Assembly: GCA_020073245.1 (NCBI GenBank)
Contig: JAIQFQ010000012.1
Location: 1-64,000, forward strand
Direction of reading: 5' to 3'
Source of the DNA: Terriglobia bacterium
GTDB taxonomy: Bacteria > Acidobacteriota > Thermoanaerobaculia > Thermoanaerobaculales > Thermoanaerobaculaceae
DNA: 64,000 nt
Positions 50,858 to 59,888 of the stretch are shown here, piece after piece (position 1 is the first letter of the stretch; each line of letters opens with the position of its first letter). The notes below the pieces were generated by a model. It saw only the letters and a program-made list of their open reading frames with translations. It did not search any database and was not told where the DNA came from. Made by a program: the position numbers and the translations under genes.

Positions 50858-51511
50858 TCACTTGCGGAGAAGCTTGAACGCGTGGTTCCAGGTGCCGGAG
50901 GCGAGGGCGTAGCCGACCCACAGAATGCACATCGGCTCGAGCAGCCGCGCGCCCTCGATCCCCCCCACGTCGATCGTCGGCCACCCGAACGCGGTCAGGA
51001 TCTCCGTGACCACCTTCTTGGCCTCGGTGTCGTTGCCCGCGATGAACATGTCGGGCGGCCCACCGGGGAATGACGGGTTCACCATGTGGGCGTTGCCCAC
51101 GATGTTGAACGCCTTCACCACCCGCGCGCCTGGCAGCCAGCGCTGCACCTGCTCGCCGCCCGAGTCGGTGTGCCCGAGGGCGAGCGCGGGCGGCTTGTTC
51201 GGCGCGAAGATGAGTGGGTTGGTCGCGTCAATCACGACCTTGCCTTTGAAATTCGCCGGGCCGGTGAGCTTGATTGCGCTCTCGGTCCCGCTCCAGAGCG
51301 TCGCGAGGACGATCACCTCGCCGAACGCGGCGGCCTCGGCGAACGTCCCCGCGGTGGCACCGTGCTCGACCTTGGCGAGCAACTCCTTGGCTTTGGCGCC
51401 GCCGGGTTCGCGCGTCCCGAACTTGACCTGGTGACCCAACCCGGCGAAGCCGATTGCAAGCGCGCGGCCAACGTCGCCGGTGCCGAGAATGCCGATCTTC
51501 ATCGATTTCAT
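50858..51511 (-). CDS. NADPH-dependent F420-reductase-like (coenzyme F420-dependent NADP oxidoreductase family) protein
   Basis: This 217-residue protein begins KIGILGTGDVGRALAIGFAGLGHQVKFGTREP, a Rossmann fold with the NADP-preferring Thr-Arg after the second strand. VVIDATNPL, VVKAFNIVGNAHMVNPSF and GIEGARLLEPMCILWVGYA are further family features. Relatives reduce F420 or act on unknown substrates; in organisms without F420 the role is unclear, and no F420 biosynthesis gene is in the window. The ATG at 51511 has GGAGG upstream. A second ATG nine bases later also fits. Confidence 0.88.
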   Translation of the reverse strand: MKSMKIGILGTGDVGRALAIGFAGLGHQVKFGTREPGGAKAKELLAKVEHGATAGTFAEAAAFGEVIVLATLWSGTESAIKLTGPANFKGKVVIDATNPLIFAPNKPPALALGHTDSGGEQVQRWLPGARVVKAFNIVGNAHMVNPSFPGGPPDMFIAGNDTEAKKVVTEILTAFGWPTIDVGGIEGARLLEPMCILWVGYALASGTWNHAFKLLRK

Positions 51512-51833
51512 CGTCAGCCTCCGCGTGGGAAACCACTGGAGGAACGCCCGGATTCCAACCGGCTGAGGGAATAACGGCCTGTTCGTTGCAGGCCGGGATG
51601 CGGGGAAGCATGCCCGCGTCGGGGCGGGGCCACTTGACGCGGACCGTCCAATCCCGGACTGTCCGTGTGCGAAGCCGACTTCACGAGTCATGCTGGTGCC
51701 GTATTGGTCTCAGGAACTCGGACCTAGACGCCCTCAACTCGGATGGCGTACACATGGCTGGAGATTTGAGGTGGCGCGAACGCGGATTCGTATGCTGCCC
51801 ATCACGGTGGCGAGCGGCGACAGGAGATGGACG

Positions 51834-53744
51834 ATGACACGGTATCGAGGCGTGGTCCTTGGGGTGCTTCTACTAGCGAACGCGGCAGCGGCGCAGTTCG
51901 CCCAGCAAGGACGCAAACTGATCGGAACGGATGCCGTCGGGGATGCCCAGCAGGGCACGGCAGTGGCGATCTCGGCGGACGGGAACACCGCAATCGTCGG
52001 CGGATATGGCGACAACTCCGGTTCCGGCGCGGCATGGGTATACACGCGCAGCGGCGGCGTGTGGTCGCAGCAGGGCAGCAAGCTCGTCGGCACCGGCGCT
52101 GTCGGGGCCGCCTTGCGAGGCAGCTCCGTGGCAATCGCCGCGGATGGGAACACCGCCATCGTCGGCGGGCCCGAAGACACGGACGGCGTCGGCGCCACAT
52201 GGGTATTTACCCGCAGCGGCGGGGCGTGGGCGCAGCAGGGTGAGAAGCTGGTCGGTATGGGCGCCGTTGGGACGCCTAAGCAGGGTAGCTCGGTGGCGAT
52301 CTCGGCGGACGGCAACACCGCCATCGTCGGAGGACCCACCGATGGTTCCTATATTGGCGCTGCATGGGTGTTCACACGCAGCGGCGGGGTGTGGACCCAG
52401 CAGGGCAGCAAGCTTGTCGGGGGTGGCTATTTCAACGGCGCCTCGGTGGCGATTTCGGCGGACGGGAACACCGCTGTCACCGGCGGGCCCAACACCAACC
52501 CCTTCTCCGGTGTTGACCCCAGCCCCGGCGTCGCCGTGGTGTTCACGCGCAGCGGGGGGGCGTGGTCGCAGGACGGCAGCCCGCTGGTCTACACGGGCGC
52601 CGTCGGCGGTCAGTGGCGCCAGTGCTCGGTGGGGATTGCGGCAGACGGGAACACCGCGATCGTGGGCGGGGACGGCGACAACTCCAGTGTTGGCGCTGCA
52701 TGGGTGTTCACCCGGAGCGAGGGGGCCTGGTCCCAACAGGGCCACAAGCTGGTCGGCACCGACTACACCGGGGGTACCTGGGGTAGCTGGCAGGGTACCT
52801 CGGTGGCGATCTCGGCGGACGGCACCGCCGCCCTGGTTGGCGGGCCCAACGATGACGTTTTTGCCGGCGCCACGTGGGTGTACACGCGCAGCGGGGGCGT
52901 ATGGTCGCAGAAAGGGAGCAAGTTGATCGGCGCGGGAGCTGCCGGGCCTGCGCACCAGGGTGGGTCAGTGGCGATCTCGGCGGACGGCACCACCGTCATC
53001 GTTGGCGGGCCCGGCGATGACTCGTACGCTGGCGCCGCGTGGGTGTTCTCCGCCTCCAGCTTCGCCGCCTGGGTGCCGGTGGCGAGCCACAACCCCGGCA
53101 AGAACCAGAGCCAGTGGCGGAGCGATCTCGGCCTGCTCAACACGGGCAGCGTCACGGCCAACGTGCAGATCTCGTTCTTCGGCAGCAGCGGTGTCGTGAG
53201 CAACACGACGTCCGTGGCGCCGAAGACACAGTCGATTCTCGTGGATGTCGTCAACCAGATTCCGGCGGCCGACTCAGGGGCGCTCGAGATTCTGTCGGAC
53301 CAGCCGCTGAAAGTCACGGCGCGCAGCTACAACCAGGTCTCGTCGGGCGCACCGTGCTACCCCAACGGCACACAGGGACAGGACTATCCCGCGGTGGTCG
53401 CCGGCGACGGTCTGTCGGCGCTGCAGAGCGCGTACCTCGCGGGACTTGCCGAGAACGCCTCCTACCGGTGCAACATCGGGGTGGTGAACACGGGGACCGG
53501 GAGCGCGTCGGTGCTGGTGGAGCTCTTCGACGGGGCGGGGACGACGCTCACGGAGTACCCGGTGACGCTGAACCCGGGGCAGTGGGCGCAGGAGACGCAG
53601 CCCTACTTCTACAAGGCTGGTCAGACGGCGATGGACCGTGGGTACGCGAAGATCACGGTGAAGACGGGATCGGGGGTGTTCGGATTTGCGTCGGTGATCG
53701 ACAACCTCACCAATGACCCGACGACGGTCGCCATGGAGCGGTAG
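51834..53744 (+). CDS. Secreted seven-bladed propeller protein with FG-GAP-like repeats
   Basis: This 636-residue exported protein has a signal peptide (GVVLGVLLLANAAAAQ). Seven repeats of about 52-60 residues follow (to about residue 405), each with QQGSKLVG, a turn, SVAISADGNTAIVGG and GAAWVFTRSGG(V/A)W. Seven blades would close one propeller. They resemble FG-GAP/integrin-like repeats, but the Ca-binding D-x-D-x-D loop is not clear. The C-terminal part (about 410-636) has two Ig-like strands sets (WRSDLGLLNTGSVTANVQI ... YRCNIGVVNTGTGSASVLV). No anchor or sorting domain is evident. The ATG at 51834 has AGGAG upstream. The role is unknown; adhesion or surface recognition is possible. Confidence 0.78.
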   Translation: MTRYRGVVLGVLLLANAAAAQFAQQGRKLIGTDAVGDAQQGTAVAISADGNTAIVGGYGDNSGSGAAWVYTRSGGVWSQQGSKLVGTGAVGAALRGSSVAIAADGNTAIVGGPEDTDGVGATWVFTRSGGAWAQQGEKLVGMGAVGTPKQGSSVAISADGNTAIVGGPTDGSYIGAAWVFTRSGGVWTQQGSKLVGGGYFNGASVAISADGNTAVTGGPNTNPFSGVDPSPGVAVVFTRSGGAWSQDGSPLVYTGAVGGQWRQCSVGIAADGNTAIVGGDGDNSSVGAAWVFTRSEGAWSQQGHKLVGTDYTGGTWGSWQGTSVAISADGTAALVGGPNDDVFAGATWVYTRSGGVWSQKGSKLIGAGAAGPAHQGGSVAISADGTTVIVGGPGDDSYAGAAWVFSASSFAAWVPVASHNPGKNQSQWRSDLGLLNTGSVTANVQISFFGSSGVVSNTTSVAPKTQSILVDVVNQIPAADSGALEILSDQPLKVTARSYNQVSSGAPCYPNGTQGQDYPAVVAGDGLSALQSAYLAGLAENASYRCNIGVVNTGTGSASVLVELFDGAGTTLTEYPVTLNPGQWAQETQPYFYKAGQTAMDRGYAKITVKTGSGVFGFASVIDNLTNDPTTVAMER

Positions 53745-53763
53745 CGGCGGGGAGCGTCACCAG

Positions 53764-53798
53764 CTGCTGACTGTGAACTGTCGACTGTCGACTGGGTG
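53764..53798. repeat. Heptanucleotide array (5 units) next to tRNA-Ser
   Basis: CTGCTGA, CTGTGAA, CTGTCGA, CTGTCGA and CTGGGTG are period-7 units. They are the reverse-complement class of the CAGTTGA/CAGTCGA units at 58887. The array sits between the propeller gene and the convergent tRNA. Confidence 0.8.
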
Positions 53799-53808
53799 GG
53801 CGGGGCAC

Positions 53809-53896
53809 TGGCGGAGGGGAAGGGATTCGAACCCTTGACGACTTGCGCCGTGCCAGTTTTCAAGACTGGTGCCTTAGACCGCTCGGCCACCCCTCC
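53809..53896 (-). tRNA. tRNA-Ser (anticodon UGA), CCA encoded
   Basis: The minus strand folds into a class II tRNA. The acceptor GGAGGGG pairs with CCCCTCC, the D-arm is GCCGAGCGGTCTAAGGC, the anticodon stem CCAGT/ACTGG encloses CTTGAAA with anticodon TGA, and a long variable arm (CACGGCGCAAGTCGTC) precedes the T-arm GGGTTCGAATCCC. The discriminator is G, and CCA is encoded at 53809-53811. It reads UCA (and other UCN by wobble) codons. Confidence 0.97.
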
Positions 53897-53972
53897 GCGG
53901 CGTCGCAAGGATAGGGTCAAAGACGATGACGCTCAAGCAGGCCGCGCCAAGCGGCTCGTCCCGGCCGGCTGG

Positions 53973-53978
53973 TACACT
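53973..53978 (+). promoter_or_regulatory. Candidate -10 box of the AEC-transporter gene
   Basis: TACACT lies eight bases before the GTG at 53987, and there is no ribosome site. The transcript is likely leaderless or nearly so. Confidence 0.4.
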
Positions 53979-53986
53979 TCGCGTCG

Positions 53987-54901
53987 GTGACCGTCGTCGG
54001 CAGCCTGTTGCCGGTCTTCCTGCTGCTCGCGCTGGGCGTGGGCTGCCGCCGATTCGGCCTTCTGAACGAGGTTTCCGCCGGCGGCCTCAACGCGGTCGTG
54101 GCCAACCTCGCGCTGCCCGCGCTGTTCGTCATCAAGGTCGGAGGGTCCCCGCTCGAGGCCGCCCTCTCGCCGCGCGCCATGGTCGTGACGGTGGTCGTGG
54201 CCGCGGTCGCGGCCGTCCTGGGCCTCGGCGTCGCAATCGCGTGGCGCCTGCCGCGTTCGCAGCGCGGCGTGGTCGCCCAGGGCGCGCTGCGGGGCAACAT
54301 CGTCTACTTCACGTTCCCCTTGATCCTGACGACCTACGGGAGCGATGGCCTTCACCTTGCGGCCGTGACCTCGACGGTGCTCCTTCCCGCAATGAATCTC
54401 CTGGCCGTGGCGACGCTCGAGGCCTACCGCCCCGCAGGGACGGCGAAGACGCACATCGCGGTGCGGGTCCTCCGCAACCCCATGGTGATTGGCGCGCTCC
54501 TCGGCCTCGCGCTCGGGGTCGCGGGCTGGAAGCCCTGGGGGTGGCTCGCGACCACCCTCAATGCTCTCGCCGACCTGGCGTTCCCCGGCGCGTTGCTGGC
54601 GCTCGGGGCGCAGCTGGAGGTGCGTCGCCTGAAGACCATGTGGCGCCCCCTTTCGGCGGTCTCGCTGATCAAGCTCGTCGTGATGCCGGCTCTCGGCTGG
54701 TGGTTGATGCGTCTGCTGGGAGCTTCGCCCCTGGAGCTCGCCGTCACGGTCCTGTTGCTCGCGGCGCCGACCGCGGTTGCGAGCCACTCCGTCGCTGCGG
54801 ACCTGGGCGGTGATCCGGACTTGGCCGGCTCGTGTGTGCTCTTCACCACCATCGTCTCGGTGGTGACCTACGTTGGATGGGTCGTGCTGCTGCGAGGTTG
54901 A
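53987..54901 (+). CDS. AEC-family (auxin efflux carrier-like) transporter
   Basis: This 304-residue inner-membrane protein has ten helices in two inverted halves. Family landmarks are LNAVVANLALPALFVIKVGG in the first half, QGALRGNIVYFTFPLIL, and AAPTAVASHSVAADLGGDPDLAG near the end, with the unwound-helix prolines. AEC carriers move organic anions such as malonate or malate out of the cell; the substrate here is unknown. The GTG at 53987 starts the first helix. TACACT lies eight bases upstream and no ribosome site is seen. Confidence 0.88.
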   Translation: MTVVGSLLPVFLLLALGVGCRRFGLLNEVSAGGLNAVVANLALPALFVIKVGGSPLEAALSPRAMVVTVVVAAVAAVLGLGVAIAWRLPRSQRGVVAQGALRGNIVYFTFPLILTTYGSDGLHLAAVTSTVLLPAMNLLAVATLEAYRPAGTAKTHIAVRVLRNPMVIGALLGLALGVAGWKPWGWLATTLNALADLAFPGALLALGAQLEVRRLKTMWRPLSAVSLIKLVVMPALGWWLMRLLGASPLELAVTVLLLAAPTAVASHSVAADLGGDPDLAGSCVLFTTIVSVVTYVGWVVLLRG

Positions 54902-54947
54902 CGGCGGTCCGTGCCCGGCGAATGCCTGCGCTGGCCGCGACCGGGTC

Positions 54948-54953
54948 TAGAAT
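54948..54953 (+). promoter_or_regulatory. Leaderless-type -10 box of the sirtuin gene
   Basis: TAGAAT, six bases (GCGCGC), then GTG at 54960. No Shine-Dalgarno sequence is present. Transcription would begin at the start codon. Confidence 0.5.
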
Positions 54954-54959
54954 GCGCGC

Positions 54960-55703
54960 GTGCCTGGCGACGATGTCTCACGTGCGGTCGAGATCCTGCG
55001 CTCGGCGCGCCGTGTCATGGCGTTCACAGGGGCCGGGGTCTCGGCCGAGAGCGGCGTGGCGACGTTCCGGGGCGCCGGAGGGCTGTGGGAGGGGCAGCCG
55101 GTAGAGGAAGTGGCAACGCCGGCGGCTTTCCAAGCGGACCCCGACCGCGTGTGGAGGTTCTACGAGCAGCGCCGTCACAGCGTGGCACGGGCCAGGCCAA
55201 ACCCGGCCCACACCGTTCTGGCGGGGTGGCAAGACCGCTTTCCTACCTACACGTTGGCCACGCAGAACGTGGACGGGTTGCACCAGGCCGCCGGGTCGCG
55301 CGACGTGCTCGAGCTGCACGGCTCGCTGTGGCGGGTGCGCTGCCTTTCGTGCGGGAGGGACCGGTACGAGCCGCTCGTTCCGCTGCCTCAGCTGCCGCCC
55401 CGTTGTGCCACGTGCGGCGCGATGGAGCGGCCCGGGGTCGTGTGGTTCGGCGAGTTCCTGCCGCCGGGCGCGATCGAGGCGGCTCAGGCGGCCGCCGGAA
55501 CCTGTGAGGTCCTGGTGGTCGTCGGGACGTCCGCGGTGGTCTACCCCGCCGCCGGACTGGTGGGCATCGCGGCTGCCGCTGGCGCAAGGGTGATCGAGAT
55601 CAACCCGGCCGAGAGCGCGCTTGCGGAGCTCGCCGATGTGGTGTTGCGCGGTCCCGCGGGTGAGATGCTGCCGCTCGTGAACGAGCGGCTTCGGGAGGCG
55701 TGA
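54960..55703 (+). CDS. cobB: Sirtuin: NAD-dependent protein deacylase (class III/SIRT5-like)
   Basis: This 247-residue cytoplasmic enzyme removes acyl groups from lysines using NAD. Conserved parts are [29 protein letters not shown] and the catalytic His in LELHGSLW. Four zinc Cys lie in RCLSCGRD and PRCATCGAM, followed by [12 protein letters not shown] and [15 protein letters not shown]. The sequence FYEQRR places a Tyr-x-x-Arg motif where succinyl/malonyl-preferring sirtuins have it, so desuccinylase activity is plausible. The GTG start has a TAGAAT box six bases upstream and no ribosome site. The stop is two bases before the radC ATG. Confidence 0.93.
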   Translation: MPGDDVSRAVEILRSARRVMAFTGAGVSAESGVATFRGAGGLWEGQPVEEVATPAAFQADPDRVWRFYEQRRHSVARARPNPAHTVLAGWQDRFPTYTLATQNVDGLHQAAGSRDVLELHGSLWRVRCLSCGRDRYEPLVPLPQLPPRCATCGAMERPGVVWFGEFLPPGAIEAAQAAAGTCEVLVVVGTSAVVYPAAGLVGIAAAAGARVIEINPAESALAELADVVLRGPAGEMLPLVNERLREA

Positions 55704-55705
55704 AG

Positions 55706-56389
55706 ATGCGAGTCGCGGAGCTGGCGCAGGACGATCGGCCGCGGGAGAGGCTCCTCGAGAAGGGACCGGAAACGCTCACGGACGCCGAGTTGGTGGCGGT
55801 CCTGTTGCGTACCGGGACGCGCGGGACCGACGTGCTGGAGCTCGCTGAGAGGTGGCTCGCCGAAGCGGGCGGGCTGGAGGGCCTCGCCGCCTCGGATCGC
55901 AGGTCGCTCCTGAAGCCTAACGGTGTGGGTCCCGCGAAGGCGAGCATCATCGCAGCAGCGCTCGAGCTGGGACGGCGGCTCGCCCGTCTGAGCCTCGTGC
56001 GCGGACCGATCCTCGACCGTCCGGAGGTAGTGGCCGACTACCTCGCGCGCTCGTTCGGTGCGGCCAGGGTTGAGAAGTTCGGTGTGATTACGCTCGACGC
56101 TCGCAACCGCCTCATCCGGGTGCACGAACTGCACACGGGAGGGCGGACGCACGCGGAGGTCGAGCCGTCGCAGATCTTCCACAATGCGATCCTGGACAAC
56201 GCGCACGCCGTCATCCTGTGGCACACCCACCCTTCGGGCGACCCTTCACCGAGCGAGGACGACGTGGCGCTGACGAGACGCCTGGCCGATGCGGGACGGC
56301 TGCTGAACATCTCGGTGCTCGATCACGTCGTCGCCACGCGCTCGGGGTTCGTCTCGATGCGCCAACGCGGTCTGCTCCAACCCCGTTGA
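55706..56389 (+). CDS. radC: RadC-family JAB/MPN-domain protein
   Basis: This 227-residue protein has an N-terminal helix-hairpin-helix-like domain (1-100, PNGVGPAKASIIAAALELGRR) and the RadC JAB domain with the metal motif HTHPSGDPSPSEDD. The lead-in RPRERLLEKGPETLTDAELVAVLL is the standard RadC N terminus. Despite the name, RadC family function is not settled; links to DNA repair are not proven. The ATG at 55706 has GGGAGG seven bases upstream; a GTG at 55700 also exists. It follows the sirtuin gene directly and converges with a small secreted protein. Confidence 0.95.
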   Translation: MRVAELAQDDRPRERLLEKGPETLTDAELVAVLLRTGTRGTDVLELAERWLAEAGGLEGLAASDRRSLLKPNGVGPAKASIIAAALELGRRLARLSLVRGPILDRPEVVADYLARSFGAARVEKFGVITLDARNRLIRVHELHTGGRTHAEVEPSQIFHNAILDNAHAVILWHTHPSGDPSPSEDDVALTRRLADAGRLLNISVLDHVVATRSGFVSMRQRGLLQPR

Positions 56390-56478
56390 GAGACGGGGAG
56401 GGCCCGTTCCCGGGACCTGGCGTCGCTACAGCCTCCCCCACGTCCCGTGACGGCGATCTCGCGGACCAGCGACCCCCG

Positions 56479-56775
56479 CTACTTCTTCTTCGGGGCCTTC
56501 GCCGTGTCCGCCTTCACCTCGATGGTGACCGCGGTCATGCGGTACTGGATCGTGACCTTCGAGCCGACCTTCAGGTCGCCCGCGACCTTGGTCGCCGCGT
56601 CGCGGCCAAGCTCCCACTTGTCGTTGCCCTTCTGTACGACGATGGTGTCGTCCGTCATCGAAAGCACCGGTCCGGTGACCTGGTACGTCTTCGGCGCCGC
56701 GGCATACGCGACCCCGATCAGCATGATCACGACTGCCGCCAACAGGCCCACCTGGACGAGACGGTTCTTGAGCAT
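56479..56775 (-). CDS. Small secreted OB-like protein
   Basis: This 98-residue protein has a signal peptide (RLVQVGLLAAVVIMLIGVAYA). The mature part TYQVTGPVLSMTDDTIVVQKGNDKWELGRDAATKV ... GSKVTIQYRMTAVTIEVK has the strand pattern of a small OB-like barrel, and ends in a Lys-rich tail (KAPKKK). Similar short secreted proteins occur in Acidobacteriota; the role is unknown. The ATG is preceded by GGGAGGGAAGC. It converges with radC and is divergent from metG. Confidence 0.75.
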   Translation of the reverse strand: MLKNRLVQVGLLAAVVIMLIGVAYAAAPKTYQVTGPVLSMTDDTIVVQKGNDKWELGRDAATKVAGDLKVGSKVTIQYRMTAVTIEVKADTAKAPKKK

Positions 56776-56869
56776 CGGGCTTCCCTCCCTTTCGTTGTGA
56801 CCAATTCTAACCCTGGCTGGCGAGGCCGGCCGCGAGGCAGTTTCCTGGGCGGCCCGACGCCCTTGGCGG

Positions 56870-56878
56870 TGCTATGCT
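56870..56878 (+). promoter_or_regulatory. Extended -10 promoter of metG
   Basis: TGCTATGCT (TGn plus TATGCT) lies 27 bases before the GTG at 56906. The short leader contains AGGAGAG as ribosome site. A weak or absent -35 is normal for extended -10 promoters. Confidence 0.5.
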
Positions 56879-56905
56879 TTCCCGCCTGAAGGCAGGAGAG
56901 AAGCC

Positions 56906-58882
56906 GTGGCACGCGAGACCTTTTACATCACGACGCCGATCTACTACGTGAATGACCTGCCGCACATCGGCCACATCTACACGACCGTCGTGGCGGACAC
57001 GATCGCGCGCTACAAGCGGATGCGAGGCCTCGACGTGCGGTTCCTCACCGGGACCGACGAGCACGGGCAGAAGATGGACCGTAGCGCAAAGCAGCGCGGC
57101 GTCTCACCCAAGGACCTCGCGGATCAGGTGGTGAGCCGGTACCACGAGCTCTGGAAGCACCTCGAGATCACCAACGACGACTTCATCCGCACCACCGAGA
57201 AGCGGCATCACGACGGCGTGCACGCCGTGATTGACCGGATGCAAACCAAGGGTGACATCTATAAGGGATCGTACGGCGGGTGGTACTGCGCCGGCTGCGA
57301 GGCGTTCTACCCGGAGACCCAGCTGGTGGACGGGAAGTGCCCGGACCAAGGTCATCCCGTGGAGTGGCTGCAGGAGGAGTCGTACTTCTTCCGGCTCTCC
57401 GCGTACCAGGACCGCCTCCTGGCGTTCTATCGCGAGCACCCCGAGTTCATCCGGCCGGAGAGCCGGTACAACGAGGTGGTCCGCTTCGTCGAGATGGGGC
57501 TCAAGGACCTCTCGATCTCCCGCGTCTCCCTCAAGTGGGGGATCCCGTGGCCCGGGGATCCCGAGCACGTCGTGTACGTCTGGCTGGATGCACTATCCAA
57601 CTACGTTTCCGCGCTGGGGTTCGGGAGCCGGAAGACCGCACTGTACGACCGCTACTGGCCGGCGGCCCTGCACCTCGTCGGCAAGGACATCCTGCGCTTC
57701 CACTGCGTCTACTGGCCGGCGTTCCTGATGTCGGCGGGATTGCCTCTGCCCCGGCAGGTCTTCGGCCACGGGTGGTGGCTGCGCGACGAGAGGAAGATGT
57801 CGAAGTCACTCGGCAACGTGGTGCGGCCCGACGCCTTGCTCGAGCGCTTCGGCCCCGACGCGCTGCGCTATTTCCTCCTGCGCGAGATGACGTTCGGACA
57901 GGACGCGAGCTTCTCCGACGAGGGGTTCCTCGGGCGCTACAACGCGGATCTCGCCAACGGCCTCGGCAACGCGAGCGCTCGCGTGCTCGCCATGGCGAGG
58001 CGCTACTTCGAGGGCCGAACGCCCACCGAGCGCTGCGAGGACAACGCCATCCGGGCCAAGGCTGCCGAGGTCGTCGGCCGCTGGCGCGACGCGATGGACG
58101 CGTTCGAGTTCCAACGAGCGCTCGAGGCGGTGTGGGAGTTGCTCACAGCGGTGGACGGCTACGTCAACGAGAAGGCCCCGTGGGGGATCGCGAAGGCCGA
58201 GGGGGCCTCGTCGCCTCGGCTCCACCGCGTCCTCTACAACTGCCTGGAGGCGCTCCGTCTTGCGGCGGTGATGGTGTCGCCCGTGATGCCGGCGATGGCG
58301 GGGAGGCTCCTTGCGCAACTCGGCGTGGCCGACCAGAGGCTCGACGATCAGGCGCTCGCGTGGGGCGGCCTCCCGACCGGGCAGCCCCTCGGCGGGGAGG
58401 GCGTGCTCTTCCCGCGAGCCGACGTGGAGGCGTTCTTCGGGGAGGCAAAGGTGGACGAGAACACGAAACCCCAGACAGGTGCGCCGGCTCCGGCCGAAGC
58501 AATCGCCCCGGCGCCCGCACCGGCTCCAGCCCCGGTGGCGCAACCCGCCGAGGCCGACCAGATCGGCATCGAGGAGTTCGCCAGGGTCAAACTCGTGGTG
58601 GGCAAAATCAGAGCAGCTGAGCGCGTCCCGAAGTCGAAGAAGCTGATCCGGATGGACGTCGATCTGGGCGAGCCGACGCTACGGCAAATCGTCGGCGGCA
58701 TCGGCGGCCGGTACGAGCCCGAGCAGCTGGTCGGGCGTCAGATCGTCGTGGTCGCGAACCTCAAGCCCGCGACCCTGATGGGCGTCGAGTCGCGCGGCAT
58801 GCTGCTGGCCGCCTCGCTCGACGGTGCGCCGTTCCTGCTCGGTGTGGACGCAGAGGTCCCGCCGGGGACAGGGGTGAAGTGA
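56906..58882 (+). CDS. metG: Methionyl-tRNA synthetase with C-terminal tRNA-binding domain
   Basis: This 658-residue class I synthetase charges initiator and elongator tRNA(Met). The HIGH motif lies at 20-23 ([10 protein letters not shown]) and KMSKS at 297-301 (RKMSKSLGN). A zinc-knuckle region reads [13 protein letters not shown] then CPDQGHP, with one of the usual Cys replaced by His or missing. The anticodon domain covers about 390-520. A flexible Ala-Pro linker (about 530-552) joins an EMAP/Trbp111-type dimerisation and tRNA-binding domain ([19 protein letters not shown] ... [17 protein letters not shown]). The GTG start has AGGAGAG upstream. It converges with the DUF4833 gene across a heptamer array. 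Confidence 0.97.
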   Translation: MARETFYITTPIYYVNDLPHIGHIYTTVVADTIARYKRMRGLDVRFLTGTDEHGQKMDRSAKQRGVSPKDLADQVVSRYHELWKHLEITNDDFIRTTEKRHHDGVHAVIDRMQTKGDIYKGSYGGWYCAGCEAFYPETQLVDGKCPDQGHPVEWLQEESYFFRLSAYQDRLLAFYREHPEFIRPESRYNEVVRFVEMGLKDLSISRVSLKWGIPWPGDPEHVVYVWLDALSNYVSALGFGSRKTALYDRYWPAALHLVGKDILRFHCVYWPAFLMSAGLPLPRQVFGHGWWLRDERKMSKSLGNVVRPDALLERFGPDALRYFLLREMTFGQDASFSDEGFLGRYNADLANGLGNASARVLAMARRYFEGRTPTERCEDNAIRAKAAEVVGRWRDAMDAFEFQRALEAVWELLTAVDGYVNEKAPWGIAKAEGASSPRLHRVLYNCLEALRLAAVMVSPVMPAMAGRLLAQLGVADQRLDDQALAWGGLPTGQPLGGEGVLFPRADVEAFFGEAKVDENTKPQTGAPAPAEAIAPAPAPAPAPVAQPAEADQIGIEEFARVKLVVGKIRAAERVPKSKKLIRMDVDLGEPTLRQIVGGIGGRYEPEQLVGRQIVVVANLKPATLMGVESRGMLLAASLDGAPFLLGVDAEVPPGTGVK

Positions 58883-58886
58883 GCGA

Positions 58887-58998
58887 GGCAGTCAACAGTT
58901 GACAGTTCACAGCTGACAATCACGACACGACAGCTCACAGGCGACAGCCGGCAGCTGGAAGTCGACAGTTGGGAGTTGACAGTCGAAAGCTGAAGAAC
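58887..58998. repeat. Sixteen-unit heptanucleotide array between convergent genes
   Basis: From GGCAGTC onward, units AACAGTT, GACAGTT, CACAGCT, GACAATC, ACGACAC, GACAGCT, CACAGGC, GACAGCC, GGCAGCT, GGAAGTC, GACAGTT, GGGAGTT, GACAGTC, GAAAGCT and GAAGAAC run without phase loss. It starts four bases after the metG stop. It is the longest uninterrupted array of one class in the window. Confidence 0.95.
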
Positions 58999-59029
58999 GC
59001 CGGGCACGCGGCAACCGGGTTTTCGGCTC

Positions 59030-59563
59030 TTATCCGGCTGCGATCTTCTCGCGGACCGGCTTGCGGCCACGGAGCGCCTGGCCGATCAGCTCGATGTACT
59101 TGACCTCCGTCGGGTGATCCTTCTCGGTCTGCACGTAGACCCTGCGAAGCACTGCCTCCCGGCCCGCGATCCGCGTCAGGGCGAGCACGGAGCTCCGTGT
59201 CGCCCGGACCTCGATCGACCGGCCTTGGAGCGCCTTGAGGGTGACCATCACGCTCCCATTCTTGGCGGCCGCGACCTCGAACCCGTACGCCTTGGCCTTC
59301 TCGAGCACGTTGAGTTCCTCGCGCTGGCCCTTGTCGGCGTTCATGAGCCAGTAGGCCGCGACCGGGTGAGTTGGGTCGAGGTGGCCGTCGTCGCCTCGAA
59401 CGGCGTCGTACACCACGATGTTGGCGTTGACGCTGCGCTGGACGACGAAGAGTCGGTTCGGGTCGGAACGCACCTTGCCCCGCGTGGCCGCCGTCGCCGG
59501 CAGCGCCACCACCACGATGCAGGGCGCCAACCACGTTCGCACCATTGGAGTGATCGCGATCAT
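59030..59563 (-). CDS. Secreted DUF4833 protein
   Basis: This 177-residue protein has a signal peptide (TWLAPCIVVVALPATAA) and DUF4833 landmarks: NRLFVVQRSVNANIVVYDA, HPVAAYWLMNADKGQREELN and EKAKAYGFEV. The family is of unknown function and is found in Bacteroidota and Acidobacteriota. It is divergent from an L,D-transpeptidase lipoprotein, with 325 bases between, so a joint role in the envelope is possible but unproven. The ATG at 59563 has GGGAGG six bases upstream; a start 39 bases earlier in frame lacks this. Confidence 0.88.
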   Translation of the reverse strand: MIAITPMVRTWLAPCIVVVALPATAATRGKVRSDPNRLFVVQRSVNANIVVYDAVRGDDGHLDPTHPVAAYWLMNADKGQREELNVLEKAKAYGFEVAAAKNGSVMVTLKALQGRSIEVRATRSSVLALTRIAGREAVLRRVYVQTEKDHPTEVKYIELIGQALRGRKPVREKIAAG

Positions 59564-59888
59564 GTCGACCTCCCTGGGATGTGCCTGGCCCATCAAGGTC
59601 AACAGGTGATGTTGGGCCGGTGTTCCCGACGCCGACGCAACGTGAGCATTCCCAGATGCTTCCAGATCGTTCGCACCCCCATCTCAGCGGGCGAGCGGCG
59701 TGGGTTGGCACGGCCTCGAGGCCACGCGAACGGCCGGGAAAATTTCCCTGAACTTGGGCAGGAGAGGCAGTCGAGGCCACGGGCGGACCGGCGGGTCGGC
59801 GGGCACAACGCTTGCTGCTTGGATTGGGGGGCGCGGCGGCGTCGTGCCGTCGCGACGGGCACCATTCAACGGTCGGAGGGAGCTCGAG
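59564..59888. other. Divergent intergenic region without a recognised gene
   Basis: This 325-base stretch lies between the DUF4833 and L,D-transpeptidase starts. It contains no supported ORF and no heptamer array. Divergent promoters must lie here, but no convincing boxes were recognised. The last bases carry GGAGGGAGCTCGAG before the ATG at 59889. Confidence 0.5.
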
